DNA from: Cryobacterium sp. GrIS_2_6
GTDB taxonomy: Bacteria; Actinomycetota; Actinomycetes; Actinomycetales; Microbacteriaceae
Length of the DNA stretch: 64,000 nucleotides
NCBI RefSeq assembly: GCF_035984545.1
Contig: NZ_JAXCHP010000001.1
Coordinates: forward strand, 4,092,001 to 4,156,000
Direction of reading: 5' to 3'
In this document: positions 10,334 through 20,929 of the stretch, one piece after another
How the letters are laid out: every line of letters starts with the position of its first letter
How positions within the stretch are numbered: the first letter of the stretch is position 1
Program-made: the position numbers and the translations under genes
The notes under the pieces: generated by a model
What the model saw: the letters and a program-made list of their open reading frames with translations, nothing else
Database searches by the model: none
What the model was told of the DNA's origin: nothing

Positions 10334-10511
10334 AAGACCTCCAACAGTTCGACGGTGCGCCTGAAGGCGCGAACGCCGCAGATTTCGCTTCGAGCCTAGC
10401 GCATCGGGGAGGTCGGCCACGTGGCGCTGCCGGACCATGCCCCGGTCAGGGTCGCAAACCCTACCACCCCTCGCTGTGGTATCATAGACGTTGCTGAAGG
10501 GATATCCATAC

Positions 10512-10994
10512 ATGCTTTTTGAAGTAGGCGAAACCGTCGTTTATCCCCACCACGGTGCCGCGACGATCACGGAAGTGAAAACGCGGATCATCAAGGGTGA
10601 GGAAAAACTGTACCTGAAGCTCAACGTGACTCAGGGCGACCTCACCATCGAGGTTCCCGCCGAGAACGTCGACCTCGTCGGCGTGCGCGACGTGATCGGT
10701 CGTGAGGGCCTCGACAAGGTGTTCGAGGTGCTGCGCGCCCCGTTCACCGAGGAGCCCACCAACTGGTCCCGCCGGTACAAGGCCAACCTCGAAAAGCTCG
10801 CCTCCGGTGATGTCATCAAGGTGTCAGAGGTCGTCCGAGACCTGTGGCGCCGCGACCAGGACCGCGGCCTGTCCGCCGGTGAGAAGCGGATGCTCGCCAA
10901 GGCCCGCCAGATCCTGATCAGCGAGCTGGCCCTCGCCGAAAAGACCGACGAAGAGAAGGCCTCAACGGTCCTCGACGAGGTTCTGGCTTCCTGA
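10512..10994 (+). CDS. carD: CarD-family RNA polymerase-binding regulator
   Basis: Binds RNA polymerase beta and stabilises open complexes at housekeeping promoters. The N-terminal RNAP-interaction domain is [19 protein letters not shown] and the C-terminal helical DNA-binding part contains [16 protein letters not shown] and [22 protein letters not shown]. 160 residues. ATG 10512 has GAAGGG upstream; the longer in-frame start at 10491 is rejected. ispDF follows, as in mycobacteria and relatives. Confidence 0.96.
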   Translation: MLFEVGETVVYPHHGAATITEVKTRIIKGEEKLYLKLNVTQGDLTIEVPAENVDLVGVRDVIGREGLDKVFEVLRAPFTEEPTNWSRRYKANLEKLASGDVIKVSEVVRDLWRRDQDRGLSAGEKRMLAKARQILISELALAEKTDEEKASTVLDEVLAS

Positions 10995-11020
10995 CCCACC
11001 CTCACTTTTTTTCACACGCT

Positions 11021-11050
11021 GAAAGGCGGCGCCGCGAGGTGCCGCCTTTC
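11021..11050 (+). terminator. Hairpin after carD
   Basis: Perfect 10-bp stem, 11021-11030 with 11041-11050, and a ten-base loop. The T-run lies on the upstream side, so it may be a weak or bidirectional terminator. Confidence 0.5.
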
Positions 11051-11122
11051 GCACGTTCCGGTGCGCACGTTCTGGTGCGAACTATCCCGCACCATCCGCC
11101 CTCCAACAGATAGCCTCCAGAC

Positions 11123-12382
11123 ATGACTGAATACGCAGCCCCCGCGGTAGCGGTCATCGTCGTTGCCGCGGGCAGTGGCGCCAGGCTCGGAGCGGCGGAG
11201 CCCAAGGCGTTCGTCCTGCTCAGAGGCCGCACTCTTCTCGAGCGTGCGCTCGGGTCCGTTTTCGGAATGATCGAACCCGCCCAGGTGATCGTCGTGGCGC
11301 CGGACAGCCACCTCTCCGAGGCCAGGGTGATCGCGGCATCCGCCGCCGGGGCTGCCGCGTCGTACATCGACGTCGTGGTGGGCGGCCCCACCCGTGCCGA
11401 CTCCGTCAACCGGGGCCTCGCCGTGCTGCGCCCGGGCGTCGAGACTGTCCTCGTGCACGATGCCGCCCGCGCCCTCACCCCTTCGAGTCTGTGCGACGCC
11501 GTCGTCGCCGCCGTGCGGTCGACCGGGCATGGCATCGTCCCTGGTCTGGCCCTCGTCGACACCATCAAGCACGTCGATACCGAGGGCACCATCCGTGCGA
11601 CGGTCGACCGCTCGGCCCTCTCGGCGATGCAGACGCCGCAGGGCTTCCCCCGGAACGTGCTGCTCGCCGCAATGAACGCCGCGGACCCGGCGGGCACCCC
11701 CACCGACGACGCCGAGATCGTCGCGGCCGCCGGACATCCGGTCGGGGTCATCCCCGGAGACCCGCTCGCGTTCAAGATCACGACCCCGTGGGACCTGCAC
11801 AGGGCCGAGGCCTTCCTCGACGAGCGTGCCCGCACGGATGCCGCCGCGTTCGGCCAGCAGGCCGACGCGCCGTCACCGCGGATCGGTTCGGGCTTCGACG
11901 TGCACGGGTACGACGATGCCGCGCCGCTCTGGCTCGCCGGCCTGTTCTGGCCGGGGGAGCGCGGCCTCTCCGGGCACAGCGACGGCGACGCCGCCGTGCA
12001 CGCCATCTGCGACGCGCTCTTGTCCGCGGCCGGCCTCGGCGACGTCGGCGGTGTCTTCGGCGTGGCCGACCCCCGTCTCGAAGGTGCGCACGGCGACGTG
12101 TTCCTCCGCGAAACCCTCCGCAGGGTCACAGCGGCCGGGTTCCGGGTTGGCAACGTCACCGTCCAGATCATCGGCAATCGCCCGAAGGTCGGCCCGCGCC
12201 GTCTCGAGGCCGAGGGGTACCTCAGCGCGATCATGTCCGCGCCGGTCAGCGTGTCCGCAACGACGACGGACCGGCTCGGTTTCACCGGGCGCGGCGAGGG
12301 CATCGCGGCCCTCGCGACGGCCCTGATCGTGCCCCTCATCCCGCTGCCGGAAACCGGCCCTGTTCTAAGCTGGGACGTGTGA
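11123..12382 (+). CDS. ispDF: Bifunctional IspD/IspF isoprenoid enzyme
   Basis: Fuses two steps of the MEP isoprenoid pathway: CDP-ME synthesis from MEP (IspD) and cyclisation to MEcPP (IspF). Residues about 1-235 are IspD ([13 protein letters not shown] nucleotide-binding loop, [24 protein letters not shown]). Residues about 252-419 are IspF ([12 protein letters not shown] with metal-binding Asp/His, [34 protein letters not shown]). The join is short, with no stop between. It overlaps cysS by 4 bp. Confidence 0.95.
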   Translation: MTEYAAPAVAVIVVAAGSGARLGAAEPKAFVLLRGRTLLERALGSVFGMIEPAQVIVVAPDSHLSEARVIAASAAGAAASYIDVVVGGPTRADSVNRGLAVLRPGVETVLVHDAARALTPSSLCDAVVAAVRSTGHGIVPGLALVDTIKHVDTEGTIRATVDRSALSAMQTPQGFPRNVLLAAMNAADPAGTPTDDAEIVAAAGHPVGVIPGDPLAFKITTPWDLHRAEAFLDERARTDAAAFGQQADAPSPRIGSGFDVHGYDDAAPLWLAGLFWPGERGLSGHSDGDAAVHAICDALLSAAGLGDVGGVFGVADPRLEGAHGDVFLRETLRRVTAAGFRVGNVTVQIIGNRPKVGPRRLEAEGYLSAIMSAPVSVSATTTDRLGFTGRGEGIAALATALIVPLIPLPETGPVLSWDV

Positions 12383-13794
12383 CGATCCAACTGTACGATT
12401 CCCGGGCCCAGGCCTTGCGCGACTTCATTCCGACGAACCCCGGTGCGGTCGGGATCTACGCGTGCGGGCCGACCGTGCAGTCCTCTCCGCACATCGGCCA
12501 CCTGCGCAGCGCCCTGGTCTACGACCAGCTCCGGCGCTGGCTCACCTACCGCGGCTTCGACGTCACGTTCATCCGCAACGTCACCGACATCGACGACAAG
12601 ATCCTCGCCAACGCGGCAGGCACCGCGGAGCAGTGGTGGGCCCTCGCGTACCGCTACGAACTCGAGTTCACGGCCGGGTACCAGCGCCTCGGCATCCTCG
12701 CCCCCACTTACGAGCCACGTGCGACCGCGAGCATCCAGCAGATGCAGGACCTGATCACCCGACTGATTGACCGCGGCCACGCGTACCCGGCGGCCGACGG
12801 CTCCGGCGACGTCTACTTCGACACCAACAGCTGGGCGGAGTACGGGGCGCTCACCCGCCAGGGTCGCGGCGACATGGAAGCGGCGGCGGACGCCGACCCG
12901 CGTGGCAAGAACGACCCCCGCGACTTCGCCCTCTGGAAGGGCCACAAGGCCGACGAGCCGGCCTCGGCGTCCTGGCCATCCCCCTGGGGACCAGGCCGCC
13001 CGGGCTGGCACATCGAGTGCTCAGCGATGGCGAGCCGCTACCTCGGCGCGGGCTTCGACATCCACGGCGGCGGCCTCGACCTGCGGTTCCCGCATCACGA
13101 GAACGAACTCGCCCAGTCAACGGCGGCTGGCGACGCGTTCGCGAAGTACTGGATGCACAACGGTCTCGTGCACGTGCAGGGCCAGAAGATGTCCAAGTCC
13201 CTCGGCAACTCCGTCTTCGCTGCCGAGCTGCTCGACCAGGCCAGGGCCATCGTCGTGCGCTACTACCTCGGCGCCGCGCACTACCGCTCCACGATCGACT
13301 ACACCGACCACTCCCTTGCGGAGGCTGAAGCCGCCCTCGAACGGATCGAGAGCTTCCTCGACCGGGCCGACCGCCGCCTCGCCGAGACACGTTTCGCCTC
13401 AAGCGGCGTCGAGGTCGTCCCCGACGAGTTCGCGATCGCCATGGACGACGACCTCGCCGTGCCCCAGGCCCTCGCCGTGCTGCACGAGACCGTACGCACC
13501 GGCAACGCGGCGCTCGACGCCGAAGACCTGCGCGCCGCCGCCGCCGCTCGTGGCCAGGTGCTCGCCATGAGCGAGGTCCTCGGCATCAACCCCCTGTCAC
13601 CCAGCTGGGCCGTCGCCACGGACGAACCAGCCATGGTCGCACTCACCGCCCTCGTCGAGCGCCTGCTCTCCGACCGGGAGACCGCCAGGGAAAGCCGCGA
13701 CTACAAGGCCGCAGACCGTATCCGGGACGAGCTCGTCGCCGCCGGAATCACCATCGAAGACACCCCCTCGGGTGCGCATTGGAGTTTTGACTGA
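12379..13794 (+). CDS. cysS: Cysteinyl-tRNA synthetase
   Basis: Charges tRNA-Cys. Class I synthetase motifs: HIGH at residues 38-41 ([10 protein letters not shown]) and KMSKS at about 270-274; zinc/Cys region IYACGPTVQ at the start and [14 protein letters not shown] in the middle. 471 residues. The GTG start (12379) overlaps the ispDF stop as GTGA, and the end overlaps rlmB as ATGA, so the three genes form a tight operon. Confidence 0.96.
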   Translation: MTIQLYDSRAQALRDFIPTNPGAVGIYACGPTVQSSPHIGHLRSALVYDQLRRWLTYRGFDVTFIRNVTDIDDKILANAAGTAEQWWALAYRYELEFTAGYQRLGILAPTYEPRATASIQQMQDLITRLIDRGHAYPAADGSGDVYFDTNSWAEYGALTRQGRGDMEAAADADPRGKNDPRDFALWKGHKADEPASASWPSPWGPGRPGWHIECSAMASRYLGAGFDIHGGGLDLRFPHHENELAQSTAAGDAFAKYWMHNGLVHVQGQKMSKSLGNSVFAAELLDQARAIVVRYYLGAAHYRSTIDYTDHSLAEAEAALERIESFLDRADRRLAETRFASSGVEVVPDEFAIAMDDDLAVPQALAVLHETVRTGNAALDAEDLRAAAAARGQVLAMSEVLGINPLSPSWAVATDEPAMVALTALVERLLSDRETARESRDYKAADRIRDELVAAGITIEDTPSGAHWSFD

Positions 13795-14888
13795 TGAAGA
13801 ACACAGACCGCAAGGCTCGCACCGGGTCCGTGCGCAAGGGCAGCCGCGGCCCCCAGGTCGGCTCCGGCGGACAGGGCCGCCAGGCCCTCGAGGGCAAGAA
13901 GCCCACGCCCAAGGCCGAAGATCGTCCGTACCACCCCGCCGGGAAGCGCAAGGCCGCCCAGGACCGCTTCGCAGCGGCCGGCGGCGGCCGCAGTCGTCCC
14001 ACAACGGGTTCGCAGGGCGGGCAGCGCTCCACCGCCAACTCCGGCGGCGGTGGCACCTCCACCCGCAAGGCCAAGTCGATCGACGAGCACGAGATCGTCA
14101 CCGGACGCAACTCGGTGCTCGAGGCCCTGCGCGCGAAGATCCCCGCGAGCACCCTGTACATCGCGACCCGCATCGAAATGGATGATCGGGTCAAGGAAGT
14201 CCTGACCCTCGCGACGGGCCGCGGCATCCCGGTGCTCGAAGTAATGCGACCGGAACTCGACCGCCTCGCAGGCCGCGACGCCGTGCACCAGGGCCTCGCA
14301 CTCAAGGTGCCCGCGTACGAGTACGCGCACCCGATGGAGCTCCTCGAGCTCACGATCAGCCGCGGCTTCAAGCCGTTGTTCGTCGCCCTCGACGGCATCA
14401 CCGATCCCCGCAACCTGGGAGCCATCATCCGTTCTACCGCGGCATTCGGCGGCCACGGCGTGATCGTGCCGCAGCGCCGGTCGGTCGGCGTCACGGCATC
14501 CGCGTGGAAGACATCCGCCGGTGCCGCTGCGCGTACGCCCGTCGCCATGGCGAGCAACCTCACCCAGACACTCAAATCGCTCAAAGAGGTCGGCGTTCTC
14601 GTGATCGGTCTCGACGGCGGCGGAGACACCTCGCTGCCCGAGCTCGGCCTCGGCTTCGCGGAGCGCCCGATCGTGGTCGTCGTCGGCAGCGAGGGCAAGG
14701 GCCTGTCGCGCCTCGTCACCGAAACCTGCGACGCGATCGTCTCGATCCCGATCAGCGCGAGCACAGAGTCCCTCAACGCCGGCATCGCCGCGAGCGTCAC
14801 GCTCTACGAGATCTCCCGCCTGCGCGCGGCAGCGAAGGTCGCTAAGGCCGTCAAGCTCGCCGCCGCCAAGGCAGCCGCCACCGCCTGA
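13794..14888 (+). CDS. rlmB: 23S rRNA 2'-O-methyltransferase RlmB-type (SpoU family)
   Basis: Methylates a ribose 2'-OH of 23S rRNA. A basic, disordered N-terminal extension of about 90 residues (typical of actinobacterial members) leads to the substrate-binding domain ([16 protein letters not shown]) and then the SPOUT knot with motif 1 [21 protein letters not shown], motif 2 [13 protein letters not shown] and motif 3 [22 protein letters not shown]. 364 residues. Start overlaps the cysS stop. Confidence 0.93.
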   Translation: MKNTDRKARTGSVRKGSRGPQVGSGGQGRQALEGKKPTPKAEDRPYHPAGKRKAAQDRFAAAGGGRSRPTTGSQGGQRSTANSGGGGTSTRKAKSIDEHEIVTGRNSVLEALRAKIPASTLYIATRIEMDDRVKEVLTLATGRGIPVLEVMRPELDRLAGRDAVHQGLALKVPAYEYAHPMELLELTISRGFKPLFVALDGITDPRNLGAIIRSTAAFGGHGVIVPQRRSVGVTASAWKTSAGAAARTPVAMASNLTQTLKSLKEVGVLVIGLDGGGDTSLPELGLGFAERPIVVVVGSEGKGLSRLVTETCDAIVSIPISASTESLNAGIAASVTLYEISRLRAAAKVAKAVKLAAAKAAATA

Positions 14889-14943
14889 CCCGTCACCGGG
14901 TCAGGGTTCGCCACGACGGAGGATGCCGCGGGCCGCGGCATCC
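14885..14943. terminator. Hairpins between convergent rlmB and DUF4032 genes
   Basis: Two inverted repeats: 14885-14892 with 14897-14904 (8-bp stem overlapping the rlmB stop) and a 23-base near-perfect palindrome at 14921-14943. Neither has a strong T-run. Confidence 0.45.
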
Positions 14944-14965
14944 GGACGTCGCCCGGACCGGACGT

Positions 14966-16288
14966 CTAGACCTTGAGGCGCCAGTCCTGGGCGTCGTCAG
15001 CGCTGGTATCACCGGCGCCCGCGGCGACGTCGTCGTTCGTGACGTCGATCGGAAGTGTGATGGACCCGGTCGCGGGTTCGATCACGGTCGCCTCGTCGCG
15101 GCGGTGACGCAGGACATCCTGCACATAGGACGTGACAGCTTCGGCGAGCGGGATGTCCCTGGACTGGTTCTGGGCCATGTACCAGCGGTGATCGAGCAGC
15201 TGGTGGAACACCTCTGCCGGCTCGAGCTTGCCCTTGAGGTCGCGCGGAATCGCGCGGATGACGGGTTCGAAGACCCGGACGACCCACTCGTGGGCGAGGG
15301 ACTCTTCGTCGCTCGCCGGGTCGCCGTACGCGAGGCGGTAGGCGTCGAGGTCGTTGAGCAGGCGCCTGGCCTGGTTCTCCTCGGCGTCGAGGCCGGTCAG
15401 CCGCAGCAGGCGGCGCTGGTGGTGCCCCGCATCCACGACCTTGGGCTGGATGCGCACGGTCGAGCCGGTCGCATCCGTCTTGATGGCGAGTTCCTCGATG
15501 TCGAAGCCGAGGTCGTTCAGGCGCTCGACGCGTTCGGTGATGCGCCAGCGCTCGGAACTCGCGAAGGATTCGGAGCCGGTCAGCTCGGTCCAGAGCAGCC
15601 GGTAGGCGTTCACGATGCCGTTGCTGACTCGGATCGGGTCGAGTTCGTCCGCGGCGCGACCGCCGGCCTCGAGGTCCATCAGCTCGCCCGCGATGTTGAC
15701 CCGGGCGATCTCGAGGTCGTTCTCGCGCTGGCCCTTGGACAGGCCGCCCGGGTAGAGCTGCCCGGTCTCCGCATCGACGAGATAGGCGGCGAACGCGCCC
15801 GCGTCGCGGCGGAAGAGCGTGTTGGAGAGCGAGACGTCGCCCCAGAACAGGCCGGCCATGTGCACGCGCACGAGCAGCAGGGCGAGGGCGTCGACGAGGC
15901 GGGTCGCGGTCGTCGGTCGCAGGGTCTGCGAGTACAGGGCGCGGTAGGGGAGTGAGAACTTGAGGTGCCGGGTGACGAGGACCGAGTTCAGCGGCTCGCC
16001 GTCTTCGTTGGTGCGGTTCGTGATCACGGCGAGCGGCTCCACGCAGGGGATCTCGAGTCCCTGGAGGGTGCGGAGCATTTCGTACTCGCGCTTGGCCATC
16101 TCGCTCGTGGTTTCCTTGATCGCGACGACGCGACCGCTGAGGTGCGCGAACCGTACGAGGTGACGGGAGAGGCCCTTCGGCAGGGCGGCGATGTTCTCGT
16201 TCGGCCAGGCATCCAGCGGCAGGTGCCAGGGCAGGTCGAGGAGGGCCGGGTCGGCCGTGGCCGAGGTGATATTGACAGAACCGCTCAT
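14966..16288 (-). CDS. DUF4032 kinase-like protein
   Basis: An actinobacterial DUF4032 protein with a lipopolysaccharide-kinase-like N-terminal half. Kinase landmarks can be placed: VVAIKET (Lys58), a Glu-rich helix EMAKREYEML, a catalytic-loop match GLFWGDVSLSNTLFRR (Asp151, Asn156) and a metal-binding-like LVDAETGQLYP (Asp172). The C-terminal half is family-specific. No substrate is known to me. A 10-bp inverted repeat lies 75-110 bp upstream of its start. Confidence 0.85.
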   Translation of the reverse strand: MSGSVNITSATADPALLDLPWHLPLDAWPNENIAALPKGLSRHLVRFAHLSGRVVAIKETTSEMAKREYEMLRTLQGLEIPCVEPLAVITNRTNEDGEPLNSVLVTRHLKFSLPYRALYSQTLRPTTATRLVDALALLLVRVHMAGLFWGDVSLSNTLFRRDAGAFAAYLVDAETGQLYPGGLSKGQRENDLEIARVNIAGELMDLEAGGRAADELDPIRVSNGIVNAYRLLWTELTGSESFASSERWRITERVERLNDLGFDIEELAIKTDATGSTVRIQPKVVDAGHHQRRLLRLTGLDAEENQARRLLNDLDAYRLAYGDPASDEESLAHEWVVRVFEPVIRAIPRDLKGKLEPAEVFHQLLDHRWYMAQNQSRDIPLAEAVTSYVQDVLRHRRDEATVIEPATGSITLPIDVTNDDVAAGAGDTSADDAQDWRLKV

Positions 16289-16362
16289 GGATTGAGCCTA
16301 CCGGTGCGGGTTGGCGGCCGGGGCCGGATGCCCCTGCCCGCTTGGCAACCGTGGTCGATACG

Positions 16363-16396
16363 GACAACTGTGGTTCGTCCGCAGGGCACAGTTGTC
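16363..16396. promoter_or_regulatory. 10-bp inverted repeat upstream of the DUF4032 gene
   Basis: GACAACTGTG at 16363-16372 and its exact reverse complement at 16387-16396 with a 14-base spacer. Placed in the promoter region of the minus-strand gene, it could be a dimeric operator. The regulator is unknown. Confidence 0.4.
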
Positions 16397-16430
16397 GGGC
16401 GAGACGACGCGGGAAGCACGGCCGAGACGC

Positions 16431-16467
16431 AGAACGGCCGGGCGGAATGAATCCGCCCGGCCGTTCT
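16431..16467. terminator. Terminator of the UgpC/MsmK-type gene
   Basis: A perfect 16-bp stem (16431-16446 with 16452-16467) and a five-base loop, 17 bases past the stop at 16484 on the minus strand. Confidence 0.8.
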
Positions 16468-16483
16468 CTTGAATCGTTGTGGA

Positions 16484-17581
<1,098 letters not shown>

Positions 17582-17833
17582 TTTCGGTATTCTCCTTCAC
17601 CGGCAGGTACGTGCCGGACGATCCGTAGTGATGGGATTTATTGTCGGCCTGCGCATGGCAGGATCCGACTGTTCCAGTATGACACGCCCGAACAGGGGGT
17701 CTGCGGCGGTTTTGCCCAGCGGATGCGGCGCAAGGCAGCCCCTGTCTGGTCATTTCCCAGACTGGAGTCCTATTATTTGGAGGGCATTTACATAGGAAAT
17801 GTCGATCCAAAGACCTACCCGAAGCGAGCATTC

Positions 17834-18748
17834 ATGACTATTGGCGGATCTGGCGAGAGTCGACCTTCCCGAAATAAGCGACGCGACGCGGTCCGCACGA
17901 AGGCTACCCAGCTGCGTGTCGAGCAGAAGAAGAAGAACCGTCGCAACCGGTTCCTGCTGCAGGGCGGCATCCTGGTTGTGGCACTCGCTATCGTCGCGGT
18001 CATCGCACTCGTCGTCATGAATTCGATCCGCCCCGCAGGCCCCGGCCCCGCGAACATGGCCAGTGACGGCGTCCTCATCGGCGAGGGCATGAAGGTCACC
18101 GAGACCACGGCCCTCAAGGCCGGCGCCGACGCCGTGCCGTCCACACCGGATGCGACCGGAACCGTCGCCGACATCCGCGTATACGTCGACTACCTGTGCC
18201 CGTTCTGCGGCCAGTTCGAAACGACCAACAGCGACCAGATCGTGAAGTGGGTCACCTCGGGTGCCGCAACGGTCGAGATCCACCCGATCTCGATCCTGAC
18301 CAGCAAGTCAGCTGGAACCCAGTACTCGCTCCGCTCGGCGAACGCTGCCGCGTGCGTCGCCGACTATTCCCCCAATGATTTCTTCGCCTTCAACGCCGCA
18401 CTCTTCGCGAACCAGCCGAAGGAAGGCACCGCGGGGCTGGACGACGCAGCAATCATGGGGCTCGTGAAGAGCTCCGGAGTCGCGTCATCCGTCTCGGAGA
18501 TCGACTCCTGCATCACCGACGTACGCTACAAGGCCTGGGTCGTCGCCGCGACCAACCGGGCGCTGTCCGGGCCGCTGCCCAACACCACGGTCGAGGCCGT
18601 GACCGGCACTCCGACCGTGCTCGTGAACGGCAAGCAGTACTCGGGCGCTCTCGATGACCCCAAGGAATTCGCTGCATTCGTGCTGCAGTCCGCGGGCGAG
18701 ACCTACTCGACGTCGACGCCGACGCCCACGCCGACCCCGGCGGGCTGA
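17834..18748 (+). CDS. Membrane-anchored DsbA-like thioredoxin-fold protein
   Basis: Predicted extracytoplasmic disulfide oxidoreductase. A basic cytosolic N-terminus (to about residue 41), one membrane helix (42-63), then a DsbA-type domain with YVDYLCPFCGQFE (CPFC at 122-125) and the cis-Pro region TGTPTVLVNGKQY. A Thr/Pro tail (TPTPTPTPAG) ends it. ATG 17834 begins the sensible protein; an upstream in-frame start at 17723 adds no recognisable sequence. Confidence 0.85.
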   Translation: MTIGGSGESRPSRNKRRDAVRTKATQLRVEQKKKNRRNRFLLQGGILVVALAIVAVIALVVMNSIRPAGPGPANMASDGVLIGEGMKVTETTALKAGADAVPSTPDATGTVADIRVYVDYLCPFCGQFETTNSDQIVKWVTSGAATVEIHPISILTSKSAGTQYSLRSANAAACVADYSPNDFFAFNAALFANQPKEGTAGLDDAAIMGLVKSSGVASSVSEIDSCITDVRYKAWVVAATNRALSGPLPNTTVEAVTGTPTVLVNGKQYSGALDDPKEFAAFVLQSAGETYSTSTPTPTPTPAG

Positions 18749-18878
18749 TCCGGCTGTTCCTCGACGGGTCCGTAGTTTTCGTCCGCAGCGGACTCCCGGC
18801 CGGCGGATGCTGCCCGTCTGGCCCCGGAGACCCCGTTCGTCATTTAGGATGGGGGACCGAGGCGGGAATCCGCCTCAT

Positions 18879-18951
18879 GCCGGCCTGGCGCAATTGGTAG
18901 CGCACCACTCTTGTAAAGTGGGGGTTACGGGTTCAAGTCCCGTGGCCGGCC
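18879..18951 (+). tRNA. tRNA-Thr (anticodon TGT)
   Basis: Seven-bp acceptor stem (18879-18885 with 18944-18950), anticodon stem 18905-18909/18917-18921, loop CTTGTAA with anticodon TGT at 18912-18914, and the canonical GGTTCAAGTCC T-arm. No CCA is encoded in the usual form. Its 3' half is duplicated at 20820, marking an integration site. Confidence 0.95.
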
Positions 18952-19025
18952 CCACAACCCGTGACAACACTGGGATCCACGCCGATCCGGTTCCCACGGA
19001 ATCGCCCGCAGTCATGATTTAGTCA
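18916..19025 (+). repeat. attL-like direct repeat overlapping tRNA-Thr
   Basis: First copy of a 110-bp repeat. It covers the 3' half of tRNA-Thr plus about 75 bp downstream, and its far end encodes the last residues (IMTKS, stop) of the integrase on the minus strand. It matches 20820-20929 at 108 of 110 positions by eye. Confidence 0.9.
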
Positions 19026-19790
19026 TGATGAGAAACGACGGCCGGGCCGCAAGCGCCGCGTCGCGAGCGCGGCCGACGGCATCCGTCACCTCGTCGAGGC
19101 GGTCGGGCCAGAGGTGTCCATAGGCGTTCAACGTCTCGGCCGCGTCGCGGTGCCCGAGCATTTGCTGGAGGACGAGCGCGTCGGCACCGGCGGCGACGGC
19201 GGCAGACGCGGCTGTGTGGCGCAGCTTGTGCGGGTCAGGCCGAGAATGTCGAGGCCGGAGCCCAGGACCGCAAGGCGCCACGTGCGGCTGCGCCAGTTGT
19301 GGTCGTGGATCGGCCCGCCTCGTGGCCCCTGGAAGACGTAGGCGCCGGGGGAGCGGCCCGTGGTCAGTGCCCGCAGCTCGTCGACGAGGAAGGGCTGCAG
19401 GGGCACGACACCGGTCGATCCGGTCTTGGGTGTGCCCGTGACGCGCTCACCGGCCGCGTTGAGCGACCAGGTGGCCTTGACCGTCGCCCGGCGCGTCTCC
19501 AGGCTAAGGTCGCCGACGGTGAGCGCGAGCGCCTCGTTGATGCGCATGCCCGTGTACGCGAGCGTGTGGATGAGGACCCGGTCGGTCTCGTCGGACGTCG
19601 CAGCGAAGGCAGCGTCGGCCAGCAGCTCGACCTCGGCGTAGCTCAGGTAGATGTGGTGCGCGCGGAGGATGGTCGGCAGCTCGACGCCGTTGGCCGGGTT
19701 GACCGGCAGCCAGCCGGCCTTGTGGGCGTAACTGAGCACGGCGCTCGTGATAGCGAACAGGCTGCCCGCAGTACCGCCGCCATCAAGGAG
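19012..19790 (-). pseudogene. Tyrosine integrase, frameshifted and N-truncated
   Basis: The upstream frame gives SYAHKAGWLPVNPANGVELP, LAYTGMRINEALAL (catalytic Arg) and TGTPKTGSTGVVPL. At about 19232-19234 the frame changes: the expected GLTPHKLRHTAAS needs four C's where only three are present. The second frame (19012-19281) then gives PHKLRHTAASAAVAAGADAL (His-x-x-Arg), MLGH (second His) and TLNAYGHLWPD (catalytic Tyr). The arm-binding and much of the core-binding domain upstream of about 19790 are not recognisable. One missing base could be a sequencing error, but the N-terminal loss would remain. Confidence 0.85.
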
Positions 19791-20019
19791 CGATTCCTCT
19801 TCAGAGACACGCGAGACGGTGGCTGTCCCGTCACGGAAGCCTCGTCGGCGATAAGGCTCGGCTCCGGCTTCGACGGTGGTATCCGACGGCGAACTCGCGG
19901 CGGGGGTCGCTGACGTCGCTTCGTCGGCACGCCGGTAGGCGCAGGCAAGGTGCCGAAGAGTTAGCGATCGATCACTCGGCACGAAGCTGTTGACTCCTCT
20001 GAGTGCACGCGTGGCGACG

Positions 20020-20325
20020 TCAGGCGACGAGTTCGCGTAGTCGCTGGATGTCTGCGGTGACTCTGTCGAGCGCGGTCGCGATGGACTCGTCACGGTGTGC
20101 CGCGAGGGCATCCAGAATCCAGCCGCGCAGGAGGCTGGACATCGGTACGTCAAGCTTGTTGGCCAGGATCTCGATGGCGGCGACGTCGTCGGGTGGGAGT
20201 CGAACGGCGACCGGGACGGACTTGTTGGGACGCATCGGGGTCGCTCCGGCAGGCATCGGTTCATCACGCGAGGCATCTGCCTCGGCGGCGACATTTTCAA
20301 TCAGCTTCTGGATGTTGCTGCTCAC
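20020..20325 (-). CDS. Ribbon-helix-helix antitoxin
   Basis: A 101-residue protein starting at GTG 20325 (SSNIQKLIENVAAEADASRD). The C-terminal half, VAVRLPPDDVAAIEILANKL followed by VPMSSLLRGWILDAL, is a ribbon-helix-helix DNA-binding fold typical of CopG/BrnA antitoxins. The GTG overlaps the stop of the toxin frame as GTGA, so the pair is translationally coupled. It probably binds the inverted repeat upstream of the toxin. It appears intact, unlike its partner. Confidence 0.8.
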   Translation of the reverse strand: MSSNIQKLIENVAAEADASRDEPMPAGATPMRPNKSVPVAVRLPPDDVAAIEILANKLDVPMSSLLRGWILDALAAHRDESIATALDRVTADIQRLRELVA

Positions 20326-20618
20326 TGTTCGATCCCTTCTCGATACGTTCGTCGGTCTGCGGCGCCGGCTCGCCATCCATTCGCACCCCATCAAGCCCGA
20401 GCGCGGTCATCCCGATGGACGAGGATGACCACGATCACAGCGCTCGCCGTGTGCGAATAGCCGAGCACTCGCGCGCTGTTGCCCGACGTGCTCTTGGGGT
20501 CCGGGTCGAACCACTGCGCATCGACGTCGGCCAGCGCTTCCGTCGCCTCGGTCACGGACACTCGATGCTTCGACCACATGTGATCACTTCCGTGCGTCCA
20601 ATCAACGTCGAACCCCAT
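20322..20618 (-). pseudogene. BrnT-like toxin interrupted by an in-frame TGA
   Basis: The frame from ATG 20618 encodes DVDWTHGSDHMWSKHRVSV, ALADVDAQWFDPDPKS and VLGYSHTASAVIVVILVHRD, resembling small ribonuclease-like toxins paired with ribbon-helix-helix antitoxins. A TGA at codon 76 (20391-20393) stops it. Reading through gives WGANGWRAGAADRRTYREGI, a natural C-terminus, ending in the TGA that overlaps the antitoxin start. A single Trp TGG to TGA change explains this. The truncated 75-residue product is probably inactive. Confidence 0.75.
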
Positions 20619-20625
20619 ACGTGAA

Positions 20626-20641
20626 GTTTACGATTGTAAAC
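20626..20641 (-). promoter_or_regulatory. Operator/-10 region of the toxin-antitoxin pair
   Basis: Inverted repeat GTTTAC-GATT-GTAAAC just before the toxin start. On the minus strand it includes TACAAT, a good -10 hexamer. Binding of the antitoxin here would give autoregulation. Confidence 0.5.
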
Positions 20642-20673
20642 AGCAGCTCACAAGGGGCATCCAGGCCGCGCGG

Positions 20674-20695
20674 CAGTCATGATTTAGTCATGATG
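20674..20695. repeat. Third, partial copy of the att core
   Basis: 22 bases identical to 19010-19031 (the end of the repeat including the integrase stop). A flanking GTTTCTC-like stretch also matches the end of the integrase gene, so this looks like the scar of a second integrase end. Confidence 0.6.
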
Positions 20696-20819
20696 CCGAG
20701 AGAAACGCGGCAGTTTCGGCGCGCGCCGTGGTGATCCCAAACAGGCCTGGATCCCAGTCGTAGCAAGGAACTGAGGGTTGTAGCGCGTTCCCGTGAGCGG
20801 CCGAAAAGGGCCAAAACGC

Positions 20820-20929
20820 AAGTGGGGGTTACGGGTTCAAGTCCCGTGGCCGACCCCACAACCCGTGACAACACTGGGATCCACGCCGATCCGGTTCCCA
20901 CGGAATCGCCCGTAGTCATGATTTAGTCA
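20820..20929 (+). repeat. attR-like direct repeat
   Basis: Second copy of the 110-bp repeat, differing from 18916-19025 at two positions, one in the tRNA acceptor sequence. It encodes only the 3' half of tRNA-Thr. Confidence 0.9.

Larger units (their letters stand above)
18916..20929. mobile_element. Decayed 1.9-kb integrative element in tRNA-Thr
   Basis: Bounded by 110-bp direct repeats (18916-19025 and 20820-20929) that start in the tRNA anticodon arm. Inside are a broken tyrosine integrase adjoining the tRNA-side repeat and a toxin-antitoxin pair with a damaged toxin. The small size, the missing N-terminal integrase sequence and a stray third copy of the repeat core at 20674 indicate a remnant after deletions. 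Confidence 0.85.

Noticed and set aside
11002..13011. 669-codon minus-strand frame
   Set aside because: Antisense of ispDF and cysS.
20677..20919. 80-codon minus-strand frame
   Set aside because: Made of reverse-translated tRNA-Thr and att repeat sequence; not a gene.
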